Source: Bog-532 sp963805255 (GTDB lineage Bacteria; Actinomycetota; Actinomycetes; Streptosporangiales; Streptosporangiaceae). Taken from it: a stretch of 64,000 bases of DNA. Shown here piece after piece: positions 43,053 through 51,603 of the stretch. The notes under the pieces are model-generated. The model was not told the origin of the DNA and did no database searches. It saw only the letters and a program-made list of their open reading frames with translations. The translations under genes were made by a program, and so were the position numbers. The first letter of the stretch is position 1. Each line of letters begins with the position of its first letter. The stretch is from assembly GCA_963805255.1 (NCBI GenBank), contig CAWDTK010000003.1, forward strand, positions 257,574 through 321,573, read 5' to 3'.

Positions 43053-44546
43053 GTGACGACGAGTGATCTCGGCCTGGTCCTGCTCACCGGATCCGGGGTG
43101 GTGCTCGCGGCGATCGTGGCGGCCCGGCTCGCTCATGGCATCGGCCTGCCGGGCCTGCTCGTCTTCCTCGGTTTCGGCCTGGCCCTCGGTGAGGCGGGGG
43201 CTGGCGTGCGGTTTAACAACGCCGGGCTGGCGCAGGCTCTGGGGCTCAGCGCGCTGGTGCTGATCCTCGCCGAAGGCGGCCTGACGACCAGCTGGGCGCA
43301 CGCGCGTACCGCGGCTCCTGCCGCGCTAAGCCTGGCCACGGCCGGGGTGGCGGTCAGTGTCCTGGTAGTCGCCGTGGCCACTCGCTGGCTGCTGGACCTT
43401 GGCTGGCGGGACGCGCTGCTGCTCGGCGCGGTGCTCGCGCCCACCGACGCCGCGGCGGTGTTTTCGGTGCTGCGCAAGCTGCCGCTGCCGCCCCGGCTGT
43501 CCGGGATGCTGGAGGGAGAGTCAGGGCTTAACGACCCGCCGGCGGTGCTCGCGGTGACCCTGCTCAGCGACCTGGGCCGGCACGCGCCCTCGCCTGGGCT
43601 GATCGCTGGCGAGGTGGTTTACGCGCTGGCCGCCGGCGCCGCGATCGGGCTGCTGGCAGGACTGGCCGGTGCCTTCGGGCTGCGGCGAGTGGCCTTGCCG
43701 GCCTCTGGACTGTACCCGATCGCGATCCTGGCGCTCATCGTCGCCAGCTACGGGGTGGCGTCGCTGGCACATGCCAGTGGCTTCCTGGCCGTCTACATCT
43801 CCGCGCTGGTGCTGGGCAATGCCCGGCTGCCGCACGGCCCGGCGATCCGGGGCTTTGCCGAAGGCGTCGCCTGGCTAGCGCAGATCGGGCTGTTTGTGAT
43901 GCTGGGTCTGCTCGCCTCCCCGTCACGGCTGCCCGGCCAGATCCTGCCGGCGGTGGCCGCGGGGTCGGTGCTCGTACTGCTGGCCCGGCCGATCGCGGTG
44001 GCCGTCGCGACGCTGCCGCTGCGGGTGCCCTGGCGCCAGCAGGCGTTTCTGTCCTGGGGCGGGCTGCGCGGCGCGGTCCCGATCGTGCTGGCCACGATCC
44101 CCGTGAACGCTCGCGTGCCCGGGGCCACCCGCCTGTTCGACGTGGTGTTCATCGTCGTCCTGATCAATATCCTGCTGCAAGGCACCACCCTGCCGTGGGC
44201 CGCGCGGCGGCTGCGGGTGACCGCACTGGCCGAACCGCTCGATGTGGATGTCGAGGCAGCGCCACTGGAGGCGCTGCACGCCGACCTGCTCCAGGCGCAG
44301 ATCCCGCCCGGGTCACGGCTGCATGGCGTGGAAATCTTCGAACTGCGGCTGCCGGCCCAGGCGAACGTGGCCCTGATCGTCCGCGGCGGGCAAGGGTTCG
44401 TCCCCGGCCCCTCTACGATGCTGCTATCTGGTGACCGGCTGCTCATCGTGGCGTCGGCCACGGTGCGGGAGCAGACCGAGCGACGGCTACGGGCGGTCGG
44501 CCGCGCCGGCAAACTCGCCGGGTGGTTCGGCGAACACGGCCTATGA
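43053..44546 (+). CDS. Na+(K+)/H+ antiporter, CPA1/NhaP2-like with C-terminal TrkA_C domain
   Basis: 497 residues from a GTG at 43053 preceded by GGAGACGGCC; the frame is open to 43005. Twelve or more helices with the CPA family features GAVLAPTDAAAVFSVL (ion-binding Asp) and MLEGESGLNDPPAVL. The C-terminal 110 residues after LRVTALAEPLDVDVEAAPLE form a TrkA_C-like regulatory domain. It exchanges monovalent cations for protons in the membrane. It is the largest intact gene of the selC island and may give salt or pH tolerance. Confidence 0.9.
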   Translation: MTTSDLGLVLLTGSGVVLAAIVAARLAHGIGLPGLLVFLGFGLALGEAGAGVRFNNAGLAQALGLSALVLILAEGGLTTSWAHARTAAPAALSLATAGVAVSVLVVAVATRWLLDLGWRDALLLGAVLAPTDAAAVFSVLRKLPLPPRLSGMLEGESGLNDPPAVLAVTLLSDLGRHAPSPGLIAGEVVYALAAGAAIGLLAGLAGAFGLRRVALPASGLYPIAILALIVASYGVASLAHASGFLAVYISALVLGNARLPHGPAIRGFAEGVAWLAQIGLFVMLGLLASPSRLPGQILPAVAAGSVLVLLARPIAVAVATLPLRVPWRQQAFLSWGGLRGAVPIVLATIPVNARVPGATRLFDVVFIVVLINILLQGTTLPWAARRLRVTALAEPLDVDVEAAPLEALHADLLQAQIPPGSRLHGVEIFELRLPAQANVALIVRGGQGFVPGPSTMLLSGDRLLIVASATVREQTERRLRAVGRAGKLAGWFGEHGL

Positions 44547-44630
44547 GCCCGGTGACGCGCTTGCGCGGGAGCGGCCGGGGATGACCCGCTCACGCCGGTG
44601 GTCTGGCCGCCGCGCCCTCCTCCTGAGCCG

Positions 44631-44865
44631 GCTGGTACGAGCGGATCGAGGCGCCGCCCGGCCCGGACGGCAAGCGCCGCCAGCCGCGGATCGGGCCGTA
44701 CCGCACCGAGAAGGAATGCAAGGACGCCGTCGTGGAAGCGCTCGGCTACGTGAAGGCGGGAACCTACGCCGACGACCGGCAGACTACGCTCCGCGTCGAC
44801 CTCCTGCGCTGGCTGGAAGGGCAGCAGCTCGCGCGCAAGCAGCGGACCTATGAGAGCTACGCGGA
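44631..44865 (+). pseudogene. Tyrosine integrase N-terminal fragment next to selC
   Basis: Frame: YERIEAPPGPDGKRRQPRIG, PYRTEKECKDAVVEAL, then LLRWLEGQQLARKQRTYESY. This is the arm-binding domain and the start of the SAM-like core-binding domain of actinophage/AICE tyrosine integrases. The catalytic domain is missing: the frame runs straight into the tRNA-Sec sequence at 44866. Position beside the tRNA is what is expected for the integrase of an element inserted there. Confidence 0.75.
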
Positions 44866-44867
44866 AG

Positions 44868-44959
44868 CGGAGGCGGACGGGAATCGAACTCGCCAGCGCC
44901 GCAGCGCAGCGCTCACCGGTTTGAAGACCGGGGGGGCCACCAGGCACCCAGACGCCTCC
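44868..44959 (-). tRNA. selC: tRNA-Sec (TCA anticodon), full-length but imperfect
   Basis: 92 nt on the minus strand. It starts GGAGGCG at 44959 and ends CGCCTCC plus discriminator G at 44868. The anticodon is in CTTCAAA, the long variable arm has an AGCGC/GCGCT stem, and the T-arm GAGTTCGATTCCC is present. Two oddities relative to the second copy at 37015-37080: the anticodon arm has lost one A, leaving an 8-base loop or a 6-base loop depending on pairing, and a T-stem pair is changed to A-C. The 3' CCA is not encoded. It may be weakly functional or dead. It would deliver selenocysteine at UGA codons with SelB. Confidence 0.8.
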
Positions 44960-45132
44960 GCGGCGACTCTACTGGCTGCGCCGGCGGCCGGGTGACCGGC
45001 GCGCGCCGGGAGCGACCCTAACCTGTTAAGGCCCACGCCGGGGCGGCGCTGTTTGCGTCGCAGGTTCCGCACCGCATTACCGGCACAATGGGAGGCGGCC
45101 CGCCCAGCGGGAAGATCCACTACGAGGAGGCG

Positions 45133-46821
45133 ATGTCCGCCGTGAGCCGCAATCATCCGTGGTGGCAGGAGGCAGTCGTCTACGAGGTGTACCCACGAAG
45201 CTTCGCGGATTCCGACGGAGACGGCATCGGGGATCTCGCCGGCGTGCGTTCGCGCCTGCCTTATCTGTCGGAGCTCGGGGTGAACGCCATCTGGATGACA
45301 CCGTTCTACCCGTCCCCGCTCGCGGATGGCGGCTATGACGTCAGCGACTATCGCGACGTGGACCCGCGGCTCGGGACCCTGGCCGGCTTCGACGAACTGG
45401 TCGCCGAGGCGGCCGAGTACGGGCTCCGCGTGATCGTGGACCTCGTGCCGAACCACTGCTCGGCCGAGCATCCCTACTTCCGCGCGGCGCTGGCCGCCCC
45501 GGCCGGCCGCCCCGAGCGCGAGATGTTCATCTTCCGGGACGGGCGCGGCCCGGGGGGCGACGAGCCGCCCAGCAACTGGCAGTCGGTTTTCCACGGCCCG
45601 GCGTGGACGCGGGTCACCGAGCCGGACGGCCGGCCCGGCCAGTGGTACCTGCACCTGTTCGACCAGGGCCAGCCCGACTGGAACTGGCGCAACCCCGCGG
45701 TCAACAGCTACTTCGAAGAGGTCATCCGGTTCTGGCTCGGCCGCCGCGCCGCCGGGCTGCGCATCGACGTGGCGCACGGGCTGTTCAAGGACCCTGCCCT
45801 CGCCGACCTCACCGCGCCGCCCGCGTCGCACGCCCCTGCCCCGTCCGCCTACTACCACCGGGCCGAACTGCACGAACTGTACCGCCTGTGGCGGTACATC
45901 CTCGACTCCTACACGCCCGGGGAGTTTCCCGGCCCGCGCACCGCGGTCGGTGAGGTCTGGTACGACTCCCCCGCGACGCTGCGGCCCTACCTGGCCGAGA
46001 CCGGCCTGCCCCAGGTCTTCAACTTCCAGCTCATCACGGCCCGCTGGGACGCCACCGAGATGCGGGACGCGATCGACGCGATCGAGAGCATGGCGGGCGG
46101 CGACCGCGCGCCGTGGGTGATCGGCAACCACGACGTGCCCCGCCCGGTCAGCCGGTACGCGGCCGGCGGGGCCGGGGCCCCGAACAAGCCGGCCGGGCTG
46201 CCCCGGGTGGGTGATCCGGAGCTGCGGGCCGGCGTGCGGCGGGCCCGGGCGGCGGCGCTGCTGATGCTCGCGCTGCCCGGCTCGGCGTACATCTACCAGG
46301 GCGAGGAACTGGGGCTGCCGGAAGTGGCCGAGCTGCCCGGCGAGGCGCGTCAGGATCCCACGTTCCGGCGGACCGGCGGGAAGGTCCCCGGCCGGGACGG
46401 CTGCCGGGTGCCCCTGCCGTGGACGTCCACCGGCTCCTCGTTCGGGTTCTCCACCGGCCACCGGGACGGCGAGCACGCGGCGCCCTGGCTGCCTCAGCCG
46501 AGCTACTGGGGCCAGTACAGCGTCGCGGAGCAGATCGACGACCCGGGGTCGTTCCTGAACCTGTACCGTGCGGCGCTCAAGCTGCGCCGCCTCCACCCGG
46601 CCCTCCGGCTCGGCACGCCCGAACCGGGCGCCCCGCTCATGAGGTGGCTCGAATCCGCGCCGGGTACGCTGTGCTTCACCCGCGAGCCCGGTTTCATCTT
46701 CGCCGCCAACCTGGGGGCGGCCACGGTCCCGATGCCACCGCACGCCCGGATCCTGCTGGCCAGTGAGCCGGTCAGCGACGGCAAGCTCCCGCCGGACTCG
46801 GCGGTGTGGCTGGCGTCCTGA
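45133..46821 (+). CDS. GH13 alpha-glucosidase / oligo-1,6-glucosidase
   Basis: 562 residues from the ATG at 45133, preceded by the strong site GAGGAGGCG. GH13 motifs are in order: DLVPNHCS, GLRIDVAHGLF (nucleophile Asp), AVGEVWYD (acid/base Glu) and GNHDVPR (transition-state Asp). VYEVYPRSFADSDGDGIGDL at the start is diagnostic of the alpha-glucosidase/trehalose-related subfamilies. It releases glucose from maltose-like or isomaltose-like sugars in the cytosol. Possibly fed by the MsiK-dependent importers. Its 3' end faces the selB remnant. Confidence 0.92.
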   Translation: MSAVSRNHPWWQEAVVYEVYPRSFADSDGDGIGDLAGVRSRLPYLSELGVNAIWMTPFYPSPLADGGYDVSDYRDVDPRLGTLAGFDELVAEAAEYGLRVIVDLVPNHCSAEHPYFRAALAAPAGRPEREMFIFRDGRGPGGDEPPSNWQSVFHGPAWTRVTEPDGRPGQWYLHLFDQGQPDWNWRNPAVNSYFEEVIRFWLGRRAAGLRIDVAHGLFKDPALADLTAPPASHAPAPSAYYHRAELHELYRLWRYILDSYTPGEFPGPRTAVGEVWYDSPATLRPYLAETGLPQVFNFQLITARWDATEMRDAIDAIESMAGGDRAPWVIGNHDVPRPVSRYAAGGAGAPNKPAGLPRVGDPELRAGVRRARAAALLMLALPGSAYIYQGEELGLPEVAELPGEARQDPTFRRTGGKVPGRDGCRVPLPWTSTGSSFGFSTGHRDGEHAAPWLPQPSYWGQYSVAEQIDDPGSFLNLYRAALKLRRLHPALRLGTPEPGAPLMRWLESAPGTLCFTREPGFIFAANLGAATVPMPPHARILLASEPVSDGKLPPDSAVWLAS

Positions 46822-46940
46822 CCGGAGGCCAGGGCACCCGGGCGCCCCGTCGTCCGGCGTCCCGTCGCCGGGCCCCGTCACCGGGCGGGCCAGGGACGAT
46901 GAACCGGGTTCCGGTGCTGGTCGCGGCGCTGGCGCACCCA

Positions 46941-47492
46941 TCACCGGGGGCGCAGGCGGCGGCGGTCGCCGGGCAGGCGCTCGGTGATCCTGGCCCGGTC
47001 GAGAAACTCCAGCAGCGGGATGGCCACCCGCCGGGTCGTCCCCAGTGCCTTCCGCGCCTCGCCGGAGGCCAGGGCCGCCTCGCCGGAGGCCAGGGCCGCC
47101 TCGCCGGAGGCCAGGGCCGCCTCGCCGGAGGCCAGGGCCGCCTCGCCGGAGGCCAGGGCCGCCTCGCCGGAGGCCAGGGCCGCCTCGCCGGAGGCCAGGG
47201 CCGCCTCGCCGGAGGGCAGGGCCGCCTCGCCGGAGGGCAGGGCCGCCTCGCCGGAGGCCAGGGCCGCCTCGCCACGCCCGGTTCCCCCGCCTAGGACGCG
47301 GACCCGCGCCGGGGTGCGCGCTGACCCCGTGTGCACGATCAGCTCGCGCGGCGGCCGGGGCGCGAAACCCAGGTCGATGGTGAGGCCGCTGCGGCGTTCT
47401 TCCGCCCACCGGTCGGGTTCCATCCCGGTGAGCGCGCGCACCAGGGTCGACTTCCCGTGATCGACGTGCCCGGCGGTCGCAATGACCTGCAT
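46941..47492 (-). pseudogene. selB: SelB elongation factor, internally deleted, with heptapeptide repeats
   Basis: 183 residues instead of about 580-620. Residues 1-55 keep the G1 loop and switch I start (ATAGHVDHGKSTLVRALTGM, then RRSGLTIDLGFAP). The sequence jumps to a later-domain segment (ELIVHTGSARTPARVRVLG), then about ten copies of an ALASGEA heptapeptide, and ends with a SelB C-terminal winged-helix piece (KALGTTRRVAIPLLEFLDRA). G2-G5, domains II and III and most of the mRNA-hairpin-binding part are gone. The frame stays open throughout. ATG at 47492 lies 5 bases after the selA stop, so the original operon order is kept. Confidence 0.85.
47056..47273. repeat. 21-bp minisatellite, 10 copies plus a partial
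   Basis: Units start GCCTCGCCGGAGGCCAGGGC and repeat with a 21-bp period from 47056 to 47265, plus a partial to 47273; two units carry one substitution. It lies in the selB remnant and adds 7 residues per copy in frame. Confidence 0.95.
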
Positions 47493-47497
47493 GGCGG

Positions 47498-49000
47498 TCA
47501 CGGGCCGGTGAGCCCCGCACGGTCCGCGGGGGCCGTGGGGGCGACTGGGGCCGCTGGCGCCCCGGCGGTCTGGGCCGCCGGGGCGCGACCCGCTGTGCCC
47601 GCGCGACCCGCTGTGCCCGCGCGACCCGCTGTGCCCGCGGGACCCACGGGGCCCACCGCGACGAGCACGGCCCGGGTCAGCGGCTCGTCGTCGGGCGGCA
47701 GAACGGCCCGCAGATCGAGCAGCAGCCGGCCATCCTCGATCCGCCCGGCGACCGCGGGGACCTCCCCCCGCCACACCGGGACCCCACTGCGCAGGGCGGC
47801 CGCCAGGTCCTCCGGGAGGCTGACGGCAGCGCTCGGCAGCGGCACGCCGGGCGCGCCCCCGCCGCCGACCGCGCCTTCGGTCGCCACTGGCTGGGCGTCG
47901 ATCCCGTGGGTACGCAGGTTCGCCGCGATCCGTTCGGCCCGCTCGGTGAAAGATGCGGGGTCGGCGGCCAGCGCCTGCGCGACCGGCGTGGCCGGCCCGG
48001 CCAGGGTGGCCTCCAGGGCGGCCAGGGTCAGCTTGTCCACCCGCAGCGCGCGGGCCAGTGGATGCCGCGCGAGCGCCCGGACCAGGCCCGCGCGGCCGAG
48101 CAGCAGGCCGGCCTGGGGGCCGCCGAGCAGCTTGTCGCCGCTCGCGGTGACGAGCGACGCCCCGTCCCGCAGCGCCGTCTGCGCGTCCGGCTCGTCGGGC
48201 AGCAGCGGATGCGGCGCCAGCAGCCCGGAGCCGATATCGGCGACGACCGGGATGGGCGGGCCCAGGGCCCGGGCCAGCTCACGCACGCTGGCCTGAGCGG
48301 TGAACCCCTCGATGCGGAAGTTCGACGGGTGGACTTTGAGCGCGAACCCGGTGCCAGGGCCGGCCGCCGCCTGGTAGTCGGCGACCGTCGTCCGGTTGGT
48401 CGTGCCGACCTCACGAAGCCGGGCCCCCGTCGACTGCAGCAGGTCGGGCAGCCGGAACCCGTCGCCGATCTCGACCATCTCGCCCCGGCTGATCAGGATC
48501 TCGCGCCCGGCGGCCAGCGCGGTCGCGGCCAGGACCAGCGCGGCGGCGTTGTTGTTGACCAGGTGCACGCTCTCGGCGGCCGGCACCGCGGCCGCCAGGG
48601 CGGCCAGCGTCCCCCGGCCCCGGCGCCCCCGGGTGCCGGTGGTCAGGTCAAACTCCACGTCAGTGCAGCCGGCCGCGGCGAGCAGCCCGTCGGCGGCGGC
48701 GGCGGACAGCGGGGCCCGGCCGAGGTTGGTGTGCAGCAGTACCCCGGTCGCGTTGATCACCGGGGTCAGCGTGGCCGCGCGGGCCGGCAGCGCGGCGACC
48801 GCGGCGTCGGCCACGCCGTCCGGGGCGATCGTACCGGCCCGCGCCTGATCCTGCGCGCGGGCGACGGCGGCCTTGACGAGGGCCCGGCCGAGTTTCCGCT
48901 CGGCTTCGGCCAGCCTGGGGTCGGCAAGCAGGACGTCGGTGCGCGGGACGAGGCGCCGGGTGTCCACGGACGTGACCTTACCGCTCGCATCTCGGTGCAT
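47498..49000 (-). CDS. selA: L-seryl-tRNA(Sec) selenium transferase
   Basis: 500 residues from the ATG at 49000. GTG codons at 48976 and 48967 (AAGG upstream of the latter) give more conventional starts. PLP-enzyme core: PVINATGVLLHTNLGRAPLS, HLVNNNAAALVLAATALAAG, and the PLP-Lys motif TASGDKLLGGPQAGLLLGR. It converts seryl-tRNA(Sec) to selenocysteyl-tRNA using selenophosphate. The last 45 or so residues are an Ala/Gly/Pro tail with three copies of an AGTAGR-type repeat encoded by an 18-bp unit (47583-47636), absent in normal SelA. The core looks intact although selB downstream is gutted. Confidence 0.9.
   Translation of the reverse strand: MHRDASGKVTSVDTRRLVPRTDVLLADPRLAEAERKLGRALVKAAVARAQDQARAGTIAPDGVADAAVAALPARAATLTPVINATGVLLHTNLGRAPLSAAAADGLLAAAGCTDVEFDLTTGTRGRRGRGTLAALAAAVPAAESVHLVNNNAAALVLAATALAAGREILISRGEMVEIGDGFRLPDLLQSTGARLREVGTTNRTTVADYQAAAGPGTGFALKVHPSNFRIEGFTAQASVRELARALGPPIPVVADIGSGLLAPHPLLPDEPDAQTALRDGASLVTASGDKLLGGPQAGLLLGRAGLVRALARHPLARALRVDKLTLAALEATLAGPATPVAQALAADPASFTERAERIAANLRTHGIDAQPVATEGAVGGGGAPGVPLPSAAVSLPEDLAAALRSGVPVWRGEVPAVAGRIEDGRLLLDLRAVLPPDDEPLTRAVLVAVGPVGPAGTAGRAGTAGRAGTAGRAPAAQTAGAPAAPVAPTAPADRAGLTGP
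47583..47636. repeat. 18-bp in-frame tandem repeat, 3 copies
   Basis: Three identical units GCGCGACCCGCTGTGCCC in the 3' end of selA, encoding a Gly-Thr-Ala-Gly-Arg-Ala type repeat on the minus strand. Confidence 0.9.
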
Positions 49001-49095
49001 ACCACGCGGCACGGCGCGTGCATACCGGTGCGAACGGTGGGTATTGCGTTGGCAGAAGTTCACTAGCCCCCATCCACGCGGGAGGAGTGATCGTC

Positions 49096-49755
49096 ATGAC
49101 AGGGATGCTGCGCGTTCCGCGGAGCCGTGGTGCCCTCAACGGAGTGCTGCTGGTCCTGCTCGGTATCTGGGGCGGGCTCATCGCCTTCGTCGGCCCTTAT
49201 TTTCATTACGCATACACACCGGATACGGCGTTCACCTACACCACGGACCGCCTCTGGCTGGAGATACTGCCCGCCGCCGGCGCCGTCCTCGGCGGCCTGA
49301 TCCTGGGCGGCACCGCCAGCCGGCCCGCCGCCATCGTCGGCGCGTGGCTGGCCGCGCTGAGCGGCGCCTGGTTCGTGCTCGGCGGCTCGCTCAGCACGCT
49401 CTGGCACACCGGCGGCAGCGCCGGGCAGCCGGTGGGTAACAACCTGCACCGGGTGGTCGAGCAGATCGGCTTCTTTACCGGGCTCGGCCTGGTCATCGTG
49501 TTCCTCGCGGCGGTCGCGCTCGGGCGCTTCACCGTCATCGGGGTCCGGGAACGGAGGCTGGCCGGGGCGCCAGCGGCGGAGCGGGTGCCGGTCGAGGCAC
49601 CGGCCGGGGAGATCACGCAGCCGGTGGGCGCGCACCCCCGGGTCCTGGAGACCCGGGACGCCACGGGCCCTGCGGGCCCTACCCCGCCGAACACCGACGT
49701 TGGGCAGACCCGGGTCCCCGGCGCGTCCGGCACCCGCGACACCACCGGCGCCTGA
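49096..49755 (+). CDS. Uncharacterised four-helix membrane protein
   Basis: 219 residues; ATG at 49096 after GGAGGAGTGATCGTC. Four hydrophobic helices: GVLLVLLGIWGGLIAFVGPY, EILPAAGAVLGGLILGG, PAAIVGAWLAALSGAWFVLG and GLGLVIVFLAAVALGRFTVI. Then a cytosolic proline-rich tail of about 60 residues. Resembles actinobacterial integral membrane proteins with a conserved TDRLWLEILPA loop; function unknown. Confidence 0.75.
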   Translation: MTGMLRVPRSRGALNGVLLVLLGIWGGLIAFVGPYFHYAYTPDTAFTYTTDRLWLEILPAAGAVLGGLILGGTASRPAAIVGAWLAALSGAWFVLGGSLSTLWHTGGSAGQPVGNNLHRVVEQIGFFTGLGLVIVFLAAVALGRFTVIGVRERRLAGAPAAERVPVEAPAGEITQPVGAHPRVLETRDATGPAGPTPPNTDVGQTRVPGASGTRDTTGA

Positions 49756-50208
49756 CCCTGGCCGCGCCCGACCCTGACCGCGCACCCTGGTTGGGCGGCT
49801 GCACCTATGGGGGTGGCCGGCGGCACGTCCGCCTGCCACCTCTTTGTCTCCGGGTTTGTGTCCGGGCCGGCGAAGAATGTGGCCACGCCGGCCGGCAACG
49901 GCGCTACGGCGCTGGTGCCGTTGGCCACCGAGTCCGGGCCGGCCAGCGCGCGGATGGGCTGCAGCACCTGCGCGTTGGCATGCCAGAACGCCCCAGCCAG
50001 CGCGGCGGATACGGCCGGCCCAGCTGGGTGCCCGGCGCTCAGCTTTTCGTACGCCCGGCGGCCCGCCGCACAACCCCGTTCACCGCGGCCGCCACCATAG
50101 GAACCGATATCATCGGCCAGGGCCTGACAACGGCGTCGCTGAACCGGCGAATCGCCGGCGTTCCAGGCGCCCGGCATATTCCCGGCGCCGTTCAGCGAAG
50201 GGATCCCC
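49756..50208. other. Intergenic stretch, no confident gene
   Basis: A minus-strand frame between about 49800 and 50110 reads YEKLSAGHPAGPAVSAALAG and VANGTSAVAPLPAGVATFFA, with protein-like composition but no family I recognise and no start. It may be a relic. AAGGG at 50198-50202 serves the next gene. Confidence 0.35.
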
Positions 50209-51603
50209 GTGACGCAGGCAGGGCAGGCCGTTGACCCCGGGCAGGCGGAGACGTCCGATTCGTCCCGTCACGCCGGGCGATGGCTGCTGCCCGCCGGCCC
50301 GGGTCTCCTCCTCCTCCTGGTGCTGGCCGTCTACGTCGCCGACCTGGTTTACCAGCTGCACGCGCTGACCGAGATGCGGGACCTGGCCGTCTACCGCGCC
50401 GGCGGCCTGATCACCCGGCACGTTTCGCCGCCGTACAACCCCCGCGCCCACGCGCCGCTGTATGCCTGGCAGGGGCCCAACGGCGTCGCCTTCACCTATC
50501 CACCGTTCGCGGCGCTCGTGTTCGCGGCCGGGTCGCTGCTGTCATGGACCGCACTGCGCTGGGTCATGACCCTGGCCAGCCTCGGCGCCCTCGCGCTGTC
50601 GCTGTGGCTGACCTTCGGCGCCCTGGGCTATTCCGGCCGGCGTGTCCGGGCAGGCGCGACCCTGCTGGTCACCGCGGCGGCTCTGCTGACCGAGCCGGTA
50701 CAGGAGAACCTGGCCCTCGGCCAGATCAACGTGCTGCTCATGCTGCTCATCGCGGTGGACCTGCTGCTGCCCGGACGGCACTGGTGGAATGGCATCGGGA
50801 TCGGCGTCGCGGCGGGCATCAAGCTGGTGCCGCTGATCTTCATCCCTTACCTGCTGCTCACCGGGCGGTTCCGGCAGGCCGCGACGGCCGCGGGCACCTT
50901 CGCGGCCACGATCGCGCTCGGCTACCTGATCCTGCCGAACGATTCGGGCAAGTACTGGGGCGACGGGCTGTTCCTGAAGGCGAACCGGATCGTCTTCCTC
51001 GGCACCCGCGGCAACCAGTCGCTCCGCGGTATCGTCACCCGGTTCGCCGGCAGCGTGGCCGGGGGAAGTGCCCCGTGGCTGGCCGTGGCGATCGTGATCG
51101 CGATCGCCGGCCTGCTCACCGCCGCCGCCCTCGGCCAGGCCGGCCATCCGGTACCCGGGATGCTGGCCTGTGCCCTGACCGGGCTGCTAGTGTCGCCGCT
51201 GAGCTGGGATCATCACTGGGTCTGGGTCGCGCCGGGCATCGCGCTGGCCGGTCATCTGGCCGTTCGCGCGCGCGGGTGGGCGCGAACGGCGTGGTGGACG
51301 GCGGCGGCGGCGCTGCTGTTCGTGTTTGGCGCCTGGCCGCAGTTCTGGGACCGCACGATGGGCCTCACGCCCGCCGGGTGGGTCTGGTACGGCCCCACCG
51401 AGTACTTCGCCTACGGCGACAACCCGGCGTACAACGAGTACCACTGGAATGGGCTGCAGACCGTGGCCGGGAACTCGTTCGTGCTGGCCGGGCTGGTCGC
51501 GCTGGCCGTCCTGGCGGCCGCCGCGATCCGGCTGCGCGAGCCCGCCGTCAGCGGTTTCGCACGTGCCCCGCAGCGGGTCAGACAGGCCCTGCACCGGCCG
51601 TGA
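50209..51603 (+). CDS. GT87-family (DUF2029) membrane mannosyltransferase
   Basis: 464 residues, GTG start. About ten to twelve helices. The GT87 early loop is present: DLAVYRAGGLI with the catalytic-type Asp, PPYNPRAHAPLYAW, then FTYPPFAALVF; NLALGQINVLLMLLIAVDLL in the middle is also typical. Such enzymes use polyprenyl-phosphate mannose on the outer face to extend PIM, lipomannan or lipoarabinomannan-type glycolipids. Stop overlaps the next start (GTGA). Confidence 0.88.
   Translation: MTQAGQAVDPGQAETSDSSRHAGRWLLPAGPGLLLLLVLAVYVADLVYQLHALTEMRDLAVYRAGGLITRHVSPPYNPRAHAPLYAWQGPNGVAFTYPPFAALVFAAGSLLSWTALRWVMTLASLGALALSLWLTFGALGYSGRRVRAGATLLVTAAALLTEPVQENLALGQINVLLMLLIAVDLLLPGRHWWNGIGIGVAAGIKLVPLIFIPYLLLTGRFRQAATAAGTFAATIALGYLILPNDSGKYWGDGLFLKANRIVFLGTRGNQSLRGIVTRFAGSVAGGSAPWLAVAIVIAIAGLLTAAALGQAGHPVPGMLACALTGLLVSPLSWDHHWVWVAPGIALAGHLAVRARGWARTAWWTAAAALLFVFGAWPQFWDRTMGLTPAGWVWYGPTEYFAYGDNPAYNEYHWNGLQTVAGNSFVLAGLVALAVLAAAAIRLREPAVSGFARAPQRVRQALHRP

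Larger units (their letters stand above)
37015..44930. mobile_element. Decayed genomic island integrated at selC
   Basis: 7.9 kb between two direct copies of the tRNA-Sec 3' end. At the selC side lies an N-terminal tyrosine-integrase fragment pointing at the tRNA; at the other end is a small gene of a type seen in actinobacterial integrative elements. Contents are a mixture of intact genes (DMT transporter, VapBC, HtrA-like protease, NhaP2-like antiporter) and relics of transposases, DUF1080, a sigma factor and a lipoprotein. No replication or transfer gene remains, so the element is immobile. Confidence 0.65.

Noticed and set aside
46984..47460. Plus-strand repeat protein over the selB minisatellite
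   Set aside because: Open frame arises from the 21-bp repeat; the minus strand shows SelB G1 and winged-helix ends that explain the DNA.
49236..50177. 313-residue minus-strand frame
   Set aside because: Mostly antisense to the four-helix membrane protein; only the part beyond 49756 looks protein-like, and no family or start could be assigned.
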